From Tractidigestivibacter sp050946515 (GTDB taxonomy: Bacteria; Actinomycetota; Coriobacteriia; Coriobacteriales; Atopobiaceae): a stretch of 64,000 nucleotides of DNA. The stretch covers positions 62,001 to 126,000 of the forward strand of contig NZ_JBMNUX010000001.1 of assembly GCF_050946515.1 (NCBI RefSeq), read 5' to 3'. Under the pieces are notes generated by a model, which was not told the DNA's origin, ran no database searches, and saw only the letters and a list, made by a program, of their open reading frames with translations. A program made the translations under genes and the position numbers. Positions 9,887 through 18,615 of this stretch are shown here, piece after piece. The stretch's first letter is position 1. Each line of letters starts with the position of its first letter.

Positions 9887-10504
9887 ATGGATTCAGAACC
9901 GCAATCGCCCAAGAGCTTTGGCAACGCGACGCCGTTCCCAGAGGTGACAGCAGCCCTCGAGGACGACCCTCTTCTCTTCGAGCGCGTCGTGGCTAGCGAA
10001 GAGCAGTGGCGGGGCAAAATCTTTTCGGTTGAGCTCATGGACGTTGAGCTCTCGGACGGCACGCACGGCCGGCGCGAAATCGTTCGCCATCACGGGGGCG
10101 CCGGCGTGGTGGCAATTCGTGACGGTCGCGTCTGCCTTGTTCGCCAGTATCGAGTGGCTCAGGGTCGAGTGACGCTCGAGATTCCAGCGGGAAAGCTCGA
10201 GGGCGGAGAGAAGGGCGAGGCATGCGCTGCTCGCGAGCTTTCCGAAGAGACGGGGCTCGTGGCCGAGGAGCTCGTGCCCCTAGCCAACGTGCTGGGATCT
10301 CCTGGCTTTACCGACGAGCACACTGAGGTGTTTCTCGCTCGCGGGCTGCGCGCGGGCGAGTCAAGTCCCGACGAAGGCGAGCTGGTCAAAGTCGTGTGGC
10401 TTCCGGTGGAGCAGGTCCTCTCAGCAATTCGCGCTGGGTTAATCAGGGATGGAAAGACTGTTGCCGGGGTCATGGCAGCACGTCTTCTGGAGCTTGAGGG
10501 GTAA
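9887..10504 (+). CDS. Nudix hydrolase, ADP-ribose pyrophosphatase type
   Basis: Hydrolyses nucleoside-diphosphate-X compounds, most likely ADP-ribose. The 205-residue protein contains a complete Nudix box beginning GKLEGGEKGEACAARELSEE (about residues 103-122) followed by TGL, giving the G-x5-E-x7-REUXEEXGU pattern with all metal-binding glutamates. LGSPGFTDEHTEVFLARGL downstream matches the ADP-ribose branch, where a conserved proline follows the box. AGGGGAG precedes the ATG. It is a single gene before tRNA-Arg. Confidence 0.92.
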   Translation: MDSEPQSPKSFGNATPFPEVTAALEDDPLLFERVVASEEQWRGKIFSVELMDVELSDGTHGRREIVRHHGGAGVVAIRDGRVCLVRQYRVAQGRVTLEIPAGKLEGGEKGEACAARELSEETGLVAEELVPLANVLGSPGFTDEHTEVFLARGLRAGESSPDEGELVKVVWLPVEQVLSAIRAGLIRDGKTVAGVMAARLLELEG

Positions 10505-10620
10505 GGGTGCAAGCGAAAGGCGCGCGGGAGCTCAGCGTAGCCAACGCTACATTTTCTGCATCCCACGTGAAAAATGCTGTAGAATGTGCCCGCTGCCACA
10601 CGCTGTGGCGCCAATATCAA

Positions 10621-10697
10621 GCTCCCTTAACTCAGCTGGATAGAGTAGCGGACTTCTAATCCGAATGTCGAGGGTTCGAATCCCCCAGGGAGCACCA
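10621..10697 (+). tRNA. tRNA-Arg (TCT)
   Basis: Cloverleaf with acceptor GCTCCCT/AGGGAGC, anticodon loop CTTCTAA, T-loop TTCGAAT and encoded CCA. Anticodon TCT reads AGA/AGG. Confidence 0.95.
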
Positions 10698-10705
10698 GAG
10701 AATCG

Positions 10706-10742
10706 CAGGTGGGGACACGGGCTGCCCTCACCTGATTTTTTT
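10706..10742 (+). terminator. Terminator after tRNA-Arg
   Basis: CAGGTGGGG (10706-10714) pairs with CCCTCACCTG (10725-10734, one bulge) and is followed by ATTTTTTT. From here to about 10,990 I see no gene. Confidence 0.8.
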
Positions 10743-11000
10743 GGTCAAAAGAGGGGCGCGGTCGGGAGGGCCGCTTCCGCACTATCAGGCTCCTGAAATC
10801 GCTTCGCGTGCAAAGGGGCTGACCTTTTCCCTCGAGGAGCAAAGTCAGCGAGCCTCTTTGCCTGCCTGCGTCCAATACGCTCTCGCGCTTGTCCGCAAGG
10901 TCGCTTTTCGGGGGTCCGGGCGCCTTCAAATTGCCGCTCGAGCCCCCGCCCGCCAAATTGGGGGAGCCAAACTGCCCGACCCAGAGCGGTTTTTAGCCCG

Positions 11001-11026
11001 TTGGACGTAACGGATACGTTACACTA
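11001..11026 (+). promoter_or_regulatory. Palindromic operator-like site upstream of the sugar kinase/PTS genes
   Basis: GTAACG (11007-11012) and CGTTAC (11017-11022) form a perfect 6-bp inverted repeat around GATA. TTGGAC just upstream (11001-11006) resembles a -35 box. The site lies about 100 bp before the PfkB kinase start, the right place for a sugar-responsive repressor such as a DeoR/FruR or LacI-type protein. No such regulator gene is in the window. Confidence 0.4.
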
Positions 11027-11118
11027 AGGCTTGCGTGGGACTCTTAATCCCGAGCTTTCCAAGGCGCGACCTTGGTCGCGCATATGTCCCGGAGGCATTC
11101 CGCTGGAAGGAGCTGGCG

Positions 11119-12132
11119 TTGATCTACACGATGACCCTGAACCCTGCCCTTGATTACGTTATGCACCCGCTTACGTTGGACATGGGATACACAAACCGCT
11201 CTTCAAGCGAGGAGCTCTATTGCGGCGGAAACGGCATCAACGTCTCCACGCTGCTCAATGAGCTCGACGTCGTCAACGTCGCAATGGGCATCGTTGCCGG
11301 CTTCACGGGCGACTATCTTATCAACGAGCTCCAAGCGGCCGGCATTGCCAGCAACTTCGTCAAGCTCGACCGTGGCTACACCCGCATCAACATCAAGCTC
11401 AACGGCATCGTTATGACGATGGTCAATGGCATGGGCCCCAAGATCCCCAGCAAGAAGGTCGACGAGCTCCTCGGCCGCATGGACGTCGTCGAGTCCGGCG
11501 ACACGCTGGTCCTCACGGGCTCCATCCCCAACTCGCTTCCCGAGGACATGTACAACCAGATCATGCATCGCCTCGCCGGTCGTGGCATCCAGTTTGTGGT
11601 TGACGCTCCGGGCCAGCTCCTCATGGAGTCCATCAAGGCCCACCCGTTCCTCATCAAGCCGAACAACCACGAGGTAGGCCGCATCTTCAAGGCAGACCCG
11701 ATGCCCGAGACGCCCGAGGAGTGCATCCCCTATGCCAAGAAGCTCCAGGAGGGCGGCGCCCGCAATGTCATCGTCTCTTGTGGCGGCAACGGCTCCCTGC
11801 TTCTCGACGAGTATGGCGACGAGCACATCGTCCCTACGGCCCGCGTCCACCTCGTGAACGCCACGGGCGCCGGCGACTCCATGGTCGCAGGCTTCCTCGC
11901 CAAGGTCACGCACGGCTTTGACTACGAGACCTCCCTCATCTACGCATCTGCTTGCGGCACTGCCACGGCGGCAAGCAAGGGCATAGCAAAGCGCTCCACC
12001 ATCGACCGCGTCGTCACGGCCCTCTACAAGAAGATGGGCCGCGAGATGCCCGCAGCCATCGCCGAGGACATCAAGAACGAGAAGGTCAAGAACGAGGCCA
12101 AGGCTCTTGAGGCCAATAAGGACAAGGAATAA
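11119..12132 (+). CDS. fruK: PfkB-family sugar-phosphate kinase, probable 1-phosphofructokinase
   Basis: Phosphorylates a ketohexose phosphate, probably fructose-1-phosphate to fructose-1,6-bisphosphate. The protein (337 residues) starts with the hexose-kinase pattern IYTMTLNPALDYVM, has GGNGINVSTLL near residue 37, and the catalytic anion hole NATGAGDSMVAGF with the base aspartate near residue 255. The TTG start at 11119 is chosen because AAGGAG lies 6 nt upstream and the family N-terminus starts there; upstream in-frame extension is not conserved-looking. PTS enzyme I follows 120 bp downstream, consistent with fructose PTS metabolism. Tagatose-6-phosphate kinase is the alternative. A lysine/glutamate-rich C-terminal tail of about 25 residues is unusual. 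Confidence 0.85.
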   Translation: MIYTMTLNPALDYVMHPLTLDMGYTNRSSSEELYCGGNGINVSTLLNELDVVNVAMGIVAGFTGDYLINELQAAGIASNFVKLDRGYTRINIKLNGIVMTMVNGMGPKIPSKKVDELLGRMDVVESGDTLVLTGSIPNSLPEDMYNQIMHRLAGRGIQFVVDAPGQLLMESIKAHPFLIKPNNHEVGRIFKADPMPETPEECIPYAKKLQEGGARNVIVSCGGNGSLLLDEYGDEHIVPTARVHLVNATGAGDSMVAGFLAKVTHGFDYETSLIYASACGTATAASKGIAKRSTIDRVVTALYKKMGREMPAAIAEDIKNEKVKNEAKALEANKDKE

Positions 12133-12179
12133 GGTGGCGCCCGTTCGCTAGGCACTGCAGAGCGTTGCTTATGGCACCA

Positions 12180-12204
12180 AGGGCGCCCTTTGGAGAAGGG
12201 CGCC
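12180..12204 (+). promoter_or_regulatory. Hairpin between fruK and ptsI
   Basis: AGGGCGCCCTT and AGAAGGGCGCCT form a strong GC hairpin about 50 bp before ptsI. No T run follows, so it is more likely an mRNA processing/stability or partial-attenuation element than a full terminator. Confidence 0.4.
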
Positions 12205-12251
12205 TGGCAATAAGGTAAGGCTGGTTCGTTTCCGTGAACGAGGGGGGAACA

Positions 12252-13961
12252 ATGCAGTTCTTTGAGGGAGTCAACGCATCTGATGGCATTGGAATCGGTG
12301 TTGCACGAGTAGCCGTGGAGCCCGATCTTTCCTTTACGCCCCATGCGCCTGAGGATGCCGCGGCGGAGAAGGCGCGCTTCGATGCCGCCGTCGCCAAGTT
12401 CGTCGACCAGACGAACGCCCAGATCGAGCGCATGAAGCAGACCGTGGGCGATGATGCCGCCGCAATCATGGGCGCTCACATCGAGTTCGCCGAGGACGAG
12501 GGCATCCACGACATGGTCAACGACGCTATCGACTCTGGCATGTGCGCCGAGCAGGCTGTGAGCGATGCGTTCGACACGTACTACACGATGTTCTCGCAGA
12601 TGGAGGACGAGCTGTTCCGCGAGCGCGCCGCCGACGTCGCCGACGTCCGCACTGGTCTTCTCGCAGACCTGCTTGGCAAGGAGGTCGTCGACCTCTCCAC
12701 GCTGCCCGAAAACTCCATCGTCGTCGTGCGCGAGCTCACCCCGTCCATGACTGCCGACATCGACAAGGACAACGTTGCCGGCATCGTCACCGAGACCGGC
12801 GGACGCACCTCTCACTCTGCGATCATCGCTCGCGCGCTCGAGATCCCTGCCGTCCTTTCCGTCGCCGACGCCACCACCAACATCAAGAATGGCGACATGG
12901 TCGTCGTCAGCGGCACCGAGGGCAAGGTCTTCGACAAGCCCGACGAGCCCACCCTTACCTACTATCGCGACCAGGCAAAGAAGTATGCCGAGGAGAAGGC
13001 CGCCCTCGAGGCGTATCGCGGCAAGGAGACCGTCAACGCCGACGGCAAGAAGTACCTGCTCGTTGCCAACATCGGCAACCCCGATGACGCAAACGCCGCC
13101 CTCGAGCATGACGCGGAGGGCGTCGGCCTGTTCCGCTCTGAGTTCCTGTTCATGGACTCCAAGGAGCTCCCGTCCGAGGACGAGCAGTTCGCGGCGTACC
13201 AGAAGGTTGCCCTTCGCATGAAGGACAAGCCGGTCATCATCCGCACGCTGGACGTGGGCGGCGATAAGGACATCCCGTACATGCACATGCAGCATGAGGA
13301 CAACCCGTTCATGGGCTTCCGCGCCGTTCGGTACTGCCTGAACAACCCTGACCAGTACAAGGTGCAGCTCACTGCTTTGCTGCGCGCCTCCGCGTTTGGC
13401 GACATCAAGATCATGCTGCCGCTGGTCACCTGCATCGACGAGGTTCGCCAGGCAAAGGACCTCATCGAGGAGTGCAAGCACGACCTCGACGAGCGTGGCG
13501 TCGCCTACAACAAGGACATCCAGGTTGGCACCATGATCGAGACTCCGTCCGCGTCGCTGATCGCTGACCAGCTGGCCAAGGAGTGCGACTTCTTCTCGAT
13601 CGGCACCAACGACCTCATCGGCTACACCATGTGCGCCGACCGCGGCAACGACCGGGTCTCTTACCTCTATGAGGTCTACCAGCCGTCCGTTCTGCGCTCC
13701 CTCCAGCGCATCATTGGCGAGGCCAACAAGGCCGGTATCATGTGCGGCATGTGCGGCGAGGTTGCTGCCGACCCGCTGATGGTCCCGATGCTGATCTCGT
13801 TCGGTCTGGACGAGTTCTCCGTCAGCTCGCCGTCCATCCTGCGCACGCGCCGCATCATCTCGCTGTGGTCCAAGGAGGAGGCGGACGCCCTGGCCGAGAA
13901 GGTCATGAAGCTCGAGACCGCCACCGAGGTCAAGGCGATGCTCCAGAAGGCCGCCAAGTAG
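12252..13961 (+). CDS. ptsI: PTS enzyme I (phosphoenolpyruvate-protein phosphotransferase)
   Basis: Transfers phosphate from PEP to HPr, the first step for all PTS sugars. The 569-residue protein has the N-terminal HPr-binding region, the phosphorylated histidine in TETGGRTSHSAIIAR (about residue 190), and the PEP-binding barrel with DVGGDKDIPYMHM, GTMIETPSAS, and the active-site cysteine in GMCGEVAADP. ATG at 12252 has GAGGGGGG upstream and matches the usual enzyme I N-terminus. HPr (ptsH) is not adjacent. It would energise the EIIBC at 47,175-48,623. Confidence 0.96.
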   Translation: MQFFEGVNASDGIGIGVARVAVEPDLSFTPHAPEDAAAEKARFDAAVAKFVDQTNAQIERMKQTVGDDAAAIMGAHIEFAEDEGIHDMVNDAIDSGMCAEQAVSDAFDTYYTMFSQMEDELFRERAADVADVRTGLLADLLGKEVVDLSTLPENSIVVVRELTPSMTADIDKDNVAGIVTETGGRTSHSAIIARALEIPAVLSVADATTNIKNGDMVVVSGTEGKVFDKPDEPTLTYYRDQAKKYAEEKAALEAYRGKETVNADGKKYLLVANIGNPDDANAALEHDAEGVGLFRSEFLFMDSKELPSEDEQFAAYQKVALRMKDKPVIIRTLDVGGDKDIPYMHMQHEDNPFMGFRAVRYCLNNPDQYKVQLTALLRASAFGDIKIMLPLVTCIDEVRQAKDLIEECKHDLDERGVAYNKDIQVGTMIETPSASLIADQLAKECDFFSIGTNDLIGYTMCADRGNDRVSYLYEVYQPSVLRSLQRIIGEANKAGIMCGMCGEVAADPLMVPMLISFGLDEFSVSSPSILRTRRIISLWSKEEADALAEKVMKLETATEVKAMLQKAAK

Positions 13962-13995
13962 CGTAGCCGGCAGCGATTTTCCTGCCAGACTGGCA

Positions 13996-14036
13996 GCGGG
14001 GCGCTCGGAATCCTTCCGAGCGCCCCGCTTTTTTCG
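13996..14036 (+). terminator. Terminator of ptsI
   Basis: GCGGGGCGCTCGGAA (13996-14010) pairs with TTCCGAGCGCCCCGC (14014-14028) across a 3-nt loop and is followed by TTTTTT. Confidence 0.93.
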
Positions 14037-14051
14037 CCTTTGGCGAAGGTC

Positions 14052-14207
14052 GCTGCAAGAAATCTGCGGTTGTAGGTCATTTTTTGCGGGTTGCCCGAGT
14101 ACGCGTCAGTTAACTCTCTAAAGATCCGCTGGTAGAAAAATGGCACTTCAGGGGTGATACTTGGCAGTTCCGCTTAAAAAGACCTACAACCGCAGATTTC
14201 TTGCAGC
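14052..14207. repeat. 156-bp element with perfect 27-bp terminal inverted repeats
   Basis: The 27 bases at 14052-14078 (starting GCTGCAAGAAATCTGC) are the exact reverse complement of 14181-14207 (ending TTTCTTGCAGC). The 102-bp interior is more AT-rich, encodes nothing, and is bounded by ATTTTTT on the left and AAAAA on the right. It lies between the ptsI terminator and the stop codon of the convergent lipid-kinase gene, whose stop begins at 14208. It could be a miniature transposable element, or a long-loop structure. I see no clear target-site duplication. Confidence 0.75.
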
Positions 14208-15140
14208 CTATGCGCGCGGCATGACAACAGAGAGCGCCTTTGGGACGACGTCCACGACAAATCGCTTCGCAACGAGCCGCTCTCCATCCATCTGGCAAGG
14301 GGGCTCCGACTCAAACGTAAGGTCGGCGTGAGAGAACCTGCGCATCTTGACGCAGCTCGAATGCGTATGCAGGCCAAAGCGGGCGCTTCCCACAAGCGCC
14401 AGCGTCCATGCCGCGGGCGGGTTCTTCACGTTGTAGCAGGTGTCGAGAAGCCCGTCAGTGGGGGAGGCATCGGGGCAGATCTTGAACCCTCCGCCATAAG
14501 TGGGACCAACCTGCATGGCAAAGATGATGCTCCTGAGCTGCTCGATCTTCCCGCCGTCAAAGCTCGCGTTGCAGCGCCAGCCCTTTGAGCTCCGAGAGAA
14601 GATCTTGAGGCACGACGTAATGAAGAGCTCCTCGCCCTCTTGGGAGGTCTTTGCCTGGCGGCGGTCGACCGTGTCAAGCGCTACGGCGGCGTCAAGGCCA
14701 AACGAGAGCGTCTGCATGAAGTAGCTTTGGTTGACGCGGCCCACCTCTACCTGCTCGATGCGCCCTGATACAAGCTGGGAGAGCGAAGCGGAGGGATTGT
14801 TCATCTCCATGCCCAGCGTGCGGGCGTAGTCATTTCCGGAGCCCATGGGGATGATGGCAAGGTTGGGGCGGTCGGCCCTTGGCCGCTCCATAAGGCCATT
14901 CACAACCTCGTGGATCACGCCGTCTCCGCCGAGCGCCACCACAGTGTCGACCCCTCTTGCCTCCCGCGCCAGCCTGACGGCGTCAAGGGGTCCCTGCGTG
15001 TATATGAGCTTATGGGCGCGCGTTGCGGCGGGGTAGGCATCCAAGAATCGACCGACGAACTCGGCTGCTTGTGCGCCCTTTCCGCTGCTGGCGGCGGGAT
15101 TGGCTATGACAAGCGTTCGTCCGAGCGGAGACTGCTCCAT
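14208..15140 (-). CDS. Diacylglycerol kinase-like lipid kinase (YegS/DgkB family)
   Basis: Cytosolic or peripheral kinase of 310 residues that phosphorylates a lipid such as diacylglycerol. The catalytic-domain pattern is LVIANPAASSGKG at the start, then VALGGDGVIHEVVNGLM (the GGDGT motif with V replacing T) and IPMGSGNDYARTLG. The C-terminal half has the DGLLDTC segment typical of the second domain. I chose the ATG at 15140 because AAGGAGG is five bases upstream and because upstream sequence overlaps the tRNA-Gly gene. The stop codon abuts the right arm of a 27-bp inverted repeat. Confidence 0.87.
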   Translation of the reverse strand: MEQSPLGRTLVIANPAASSGKGAQAAEFVGRFLDAYPAATRAHKLIYTQGPLDAVRLAREARGVDTVVALGGDGVIHEVVNGLMERPRADRPNLAIIPMGSGNDYARTLGMEMNNPSASLSQLVSGRIEQVEVGRVNQSYFMQTLSFGLDAAVALDTVDRRQAKTSQEGEELFITSCLKIFSRSSKGWRCNASFDGGKIEQLRSIIFAMQVGPTYGGGFKICPDASPTDGLLDTCYNVKNPPAAWTLALVGSARFGLHTHSSCVKMRRFSHADLTFESEPPCQMDGERLVAKRFVVDVVPKALSVVMPRA

Positions 15141-15209
15141 CTCGCCCTCCTTGGGTGCCATGAAATGCGAAGGGCCCACGGCGAAGTTCGCCATGGGCCC
15201 GAGCGGTCG

Positions 15210-15285
15210 TGGAGCGGCGGACGGGACTCGAACCCGCAACAATCAGCTTGGAAGGCTGACGCTCTACCAATTGAACTACCGCCGC
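15210..15285 (-). tRNA. tRNA-Gly (TCC)
   Basis: Read on the minus strand: acceptor GCGGCGG/CCGCCGC, anticodon loop CTTCCAA, T-loop TTCGAGT, encoded CCA. Confidence 0.95.
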
Positions 15286-15288
15286 ACG

Positions 15289-15365
15289 TGGTCGGGGTGA
15301 CTGGATTCGAACCAGCGACCCTCTGCTCCCAAAGCAGATGCGCTACCAAGCTGCGCCACACCCCG
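15289..15365 (-). tRNA. tRNA-Pro (TGG)
   Basis: Read on the minus strand: acceptor CGGGGTG/CACCCCG, anticodon stem TCTGC/GCAGA with loop TTTGGGA, encoded CCA. It is separated from tRNA-Gly by three bases and is probably processed from the same transcript. From 15,366 to 15,689 no gene is supported; this AT-richer stretch must hold promoters for the tRNAs and gdhA. Confidence 0.95.
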
Positions 15366-15689
15366 GAGCCGCCAACTGAGTATAGGGGAGCGAAGGCTCT
15401 ACGGCAACTTTGAATCCGCGATTCATCTTAAACCTCACGGTTTTCGGTCTGCGCGCGACTGCATTGCGACGATTTCGGTCACCTGACTGGAGACATTTGT
15501 GGAGAGCACGGCTAAAAGAATGCAGACAGTTATCGTGCGTGTGTCGGTCATGTTTCTATTAACTCAGGCGAAAATTGCTGGAAATATCATCTTCCATGCG
15601 CAGAGGATAGCTCCGTTCGGGCGGGCTGTTCTCAGCTGTTTGCGCAACCAAGAGGGGTTCTCCCCATACAACGGACATCGGAGGTACAC

Positions 15690-17021
15690 GTGAACTATTC
15701 AGAGAGGGTCATTGCGGATCTTGAGTCCCGCTATGCCGACCAGCCTGAGTTCATCCAGGCTGCTCGCGAGGTTCTTACCACGCTGCAGCCGGCACTCGAC
15801 AAGCACCCGGAGTACGAGGAGGCCGCCCTTCTCGAGCGCCTCGTCGAGCCCGAGCGCACCATCATGTTCCGCGTGCCTTGGGTGGACGACAACGGCAAGG
15901 TCCAGGTCAACCACGGCTATCGCGTCGAGTTCAACTCGGCGATTGGTCCCTACAAGGGCGGCCTGCGCTTCCACCCGTCCGTGAACCTCTCCATCCTCAA
16001 GTTTTTGGGCTTCGAGCAGATCTTCAAGAACTCTCTGACGACCCTCCCCATGGGCGGCGCCAAGGGCGGTGCTGACTTTGACCCCAAGGGCAAGTCCGAC
16101 CGCGAGGTCATGGCCTTCTGCCAGAGCTTCATGACCGAGCTCTGCCGCTACATCGGACCTGACACCGACGTCCCCGCCGGCGACATCGGCGTCGGCGGCC
16201 GCGAGATCGGCTACCTGTTTGGCCAGTACAAGCGCATCCGCAACGAGTGGTCCGGCGTCCTTACCGGCAAGGGGCTCTCCTATGGCGGCTCGCTCGCCCG
16301 CACTGAGGCCACCGGCTACGGCGCTGTCTACTTCCTGACCCACATGGTCGCCGAGAAGGGCGAGGAGCTCGCCGGCAAGACCGTCTGCGTCTCCGGTGCC
16401 GGCAACGTCGCCCAGTACGCCATCCAGAAGCTCGAGCAGCTCGGCGCCAAGCCCGTCACCGCCTCCGACTCCAACGGCTACGTCTATGACCCCGCCGGCA
16501 TCGACTTCGACCTGCTCTGCCAGATCAAGCAGGTCGAGCGCGGCCGCATCAAGGAGTACGCCGATCGCAAGCCCGGCGCCGCCTACCACGAGGGCGAGCG
16601 TCCTTGGGGCGAGAAGTGCGACATCGCCATGCCGTGCGCCACGCAGAACGAGCTCGAGCTCGCTGATGCCGAGAAGCTCGTCAAGAACGGCGTCCGCTTC
16701 GTGGTCGAGGGCGCCAACATGCCGACGTCCACCGAGGCTACCGAGTACCTCATCAACAACGGCGTCTTCTTTGCGCCCGGCAAGGCCGCAAACGCCGGCG
16801 GCGTCGCCACGTCCGGCCTTGAGATGAGCCAGAACGCCGGTCACATCTCCTGGCCGTTCGACGAGGTAGACGGCAGGCTCAAGGGCATCATGGCCAGCAT
16901 CTACGAGGCTGCCTCCAGCGCGGCCAGGGAGTACGGCCACGAGGGCAACCTCGTCTTTGGCGCCAACATCGCCGGCTTCCTGAAGGTCGCCGACGCCATG
17001 ATGGCGCAGGGCATCTGCTAA
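15690..17021 (+). CDS. gdhA: NADP-type glutamate dehydrogenase
   Basis: Reductive amination of 2-oxoglutarate with ammonium. The 443-residue protein matches the hexameric GdhA class: VNHGYRVEFNSAIGPYKGGLRFHPSV with the substrate lysines, LPMGGAKGGADFDPKGKSD with the catalytic lysine, DVPAGDIGVGGREIGY, the Rossmann GAGNVAQY, and AKAANAGGVATSGLEMSQN in pieces. The GTG start at 15690 has GGAGGT six bases upstream. It is a monocistronic gene with its own terminator. Ammonia assimilation here feeds glutamate to the adjacent carbamoyl-phosphate genes. Confidence 0.97.
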   Translation: MNYSERVIADLESRYADQPEFIQAAREVLTTLQPALDKHPEYEEAALLERLVEPERTIMFRVPWVDDNGKVQVNHGYRVEFNSAIGPYKGGLRFHPSVNLSILKFLGFEQIFKNSLTTLPMGGAKGGADFDPKGKSDREVMAFCQSFMTELCRYIGPDTDVPAGDIGVGGREIGYLFGQYKRIRNEWSGVLTGKGLSYGGSLARTEATGYGAVYFLTHMVAEKGEELAGKTVCVSGAGNVAQYAIQKLEQLGAKPVTASDSNGYVYDPAGIDFDLLCQIKQVERGRIKEYADRKPGAAYHEGERPWGEKCDIAMPCATQNELELADAEKLVKNGVRFVVEGANMPTSTEATEYLINNGVFFAPGKAANAGGVATSGLEMSQNAGHISWPFDEVDGRLKGIMASIYEAASSAAREYGHEGNLVFGANIAGFLKVADAMMAQGIC

Positions 17022-17048
17022 CCCTTCTCGCTCTCTTCGCCTCGCGCA

Positions 17049-17088
17049 GCGCCACGTCCCAAGTCTCTTAGGGACGCGGCGCTTTTGC
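17049..17088 (+). terminator. Terminator of gdhA
   Basis: GCGCCACGTCCC (17049-17060) pairs with GGGACGCGGCGC (17071-17082) across a 10-nt loop, followed by TTTT. Confidence 0.8.
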
Positions 17089-17278
17089 GTCTTGAGGGGT
17101 CTTCCTGCCATTATTGAAGGTCGCCTAACGTTTGGGCAGCTATGTGACCATTCCATTGCCAGAGCATGGAGGGGGCCTTTCCGGCCAAAGCGCTCCGCTA
17201 CAATGCTTGCTGACCTTTAAGAGCGGTACCGAGATACCGACAAGGAGATGCTGGTGAAGCAGGCCTCATGAACTTTTA

Positions 17279-17316
17279 CGGGAGCAGCGTCGCTAGGCGG
17301 CGGTGCTCCCGTTTTT
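17279..17316 (+). promoter_or_regulatory. Probable transcription attenuator in the carA leader
   Basis: ACGGGAGCA (17279-17287) pairs perfectly with TGCTCCCGT (17304-17312), followed by TTTTT, 40 bp before carA. gdhA already has its own terminator 190 bp upstream, so this one sits inside the carA leader. A tiny frame ATG...TGA (17248-17271, 7 codons MLVKQAS) ends just before the hairpin. This suggests pyrimidine- or translation-dependent attenuation; no PyrR-binding loop was recognised. Confidence 0.55.
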
Positions 17317-17355
17317 CTGACGAGGCAGCTGCCAGCCAATGGACGAAGGGACGGT

Positions 17356-18615
17356 GTGACCGTGAATCTTCTCGTAGACGAAGGCAAGCATCCTGAGGCG
17401 CTTCTGGCCCTCGAGAACGGCATGACCTTCAAGGGCCGAAGCTTTGGGGCCGAGGGCGAGGTCTTCGGCGAGGTCGTCTTCAACACCTCGATGGTCGGCT
17501 ATCAAGAGATTGTCTCTGACCCATCCTACGCGGGCCAGATTGTTACGTTTACCTATCCCCAGCTGGGAAATTATGGCATCAACGAGAAGGACATGCAGGC
17601 ATCCGAGCTGAGCCTCAAGGGCGTCGTCTGCCATGACGCATGCTATGAGCCCAGCAACTGGCAGTCGGTCATCAGCCTGCCTGACTTCCTCGCCAAGCGA
17701 GGCGTCGTGGGCATCGAGGACGTCGACACCCGCGCGCTCACGCTGGCGATTCGCGAGGGCGGTGCGATGCGTGCGGCAATCTCCACCACCGACACCGACC
17801 CCGTGAGCCTCGTGCGCCGCGTGCGCGAGAGCCCGCACATCTCGGAGCACAACTACGTGGCAGACGTCTCGTGCAAGGAGCCGCAGGTCATAAAGCCTGC
17901 GCAGGAGGTCCGTCACCGCGTCGTGGCCGTCGACTGCGGCGAGAAGGCAGGCATCGTGCAGCGCATGGCCAACGTGGGAATCGAGGTCACCGTCGTGCCT
18001 TGGGACACGCCCGCCGAGAAGATCCTCTCCTACGATCCCGACGGCGTCTTCTTCTCCAACGGCCCCGGCGACCCCGAGACCGTGCCCGGGGTGCCTGACA
18101 CCGTGCGCGCCATCTTGGGGAAGCTCCCCGTCTTTGGCATCTGCCTGGGCAACCAGATGATCACCCTTGCCACGGGCGCCAAGGTCGAGAAGCTCCCGTA
18201 CGGCCACCACGGCGGAAACGAGCCCGTGATGAACCTGCTTACCGGCAAGGTGGAGATCACGGCCCAAAACCACAACTACGGCCCGGTGTTCCCCACGTTC
18301 GGCCCGCTCGTGCCCGAGCTTTCCGGCGGCATCTCCGAGCACCCCGACGACTTGCTTGAGTGGAGCCGCATGCGCGTGGCGCCGGTCGTGAAAAACGAGC
18401 GCTACGGTCGCATCCGGCTGACGCACGTGAACCTCAACGATGGCACTCCTGAAGGAATCCAGTTCCTGGACGTCCCGGCCTTCTCGATGCAGTACCACCC
18501 GGAGGCCAAGCCCGGCCCCAACGACTCGGCATACATGTTCGAGTCGTTCTCGCGCCTGATGGACGGGCGCGACGACTACCTTGCCATCGACGTCCGCGAG
18601 GGGAGGCGCTTCTAG
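17356..18615 (+). CDS. carA: Carbamoyl-phosphate synthase small subunit
   Basis: Glutaminase subunit that releases ammonia for carbamoyl phosphate, used in arginine and pyrimidine synthesis. The 419-residue protein has the N-terminal small-subunit domain (EVVFNTSMVGYQEI) and a class I amidotransferase domain with the nucleophile in PVFGICLGNQM (about residue 260) and the His/Glu pair in SMQYHPEAKPGP. The predicted start is GTG at 17356 with AAGGGACGG upstream; a second GTG two codons later is possible. The stop is directly followed by the carB ATG with no gap. Confidence 0.95.
   Translation: MTVNLLVDEGKHPEALLALENGMTFKGRSFGAEGEVFGEVVFNTSMVGYQEIVSDPSYAGQIVTFTYPQLGNYGINEKDMQASELSLKGVVCHDACYEPSNWQSVISLPDFLAKRGVVGIEDVDTRALTLAIREGGAMRAAISTTDTDPVSLVRRVRESPHISEHNYVADVSCKEPQVIKPAQEVRHRVVAVDCGEKAGIVQRMANVGIEVTVVPWDTPAEKILSYDPDGVFFSNGPGDPETVPGVPDTVRAILGKLPVFGICLGNQMITLATGAKVEKLPYGHHGGNEPVMNLLTGKVEITAQNHNYGPVFPTFGPLVPELSGGISEHPDDLLEWSRMRVAPVVKNERYGRIRLTHVNLNDGTPEGIQFLDVPAFSMQYHPEAKPGPNDSAYMFESFSRLMDGRDDYLAIDVREGRRF

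Noticed and set aside
15499..15693. 64-residue open frame upstream of gdhA
   Set aside because: No ribosome site, no recognisable motif, composition like intergenic DNA, and it overlaps the gdhA start.
17221..17278. PyrR-binding element
   Set aside because: The short leader before the hairpin shows no recognisable PyrR-binding loop.
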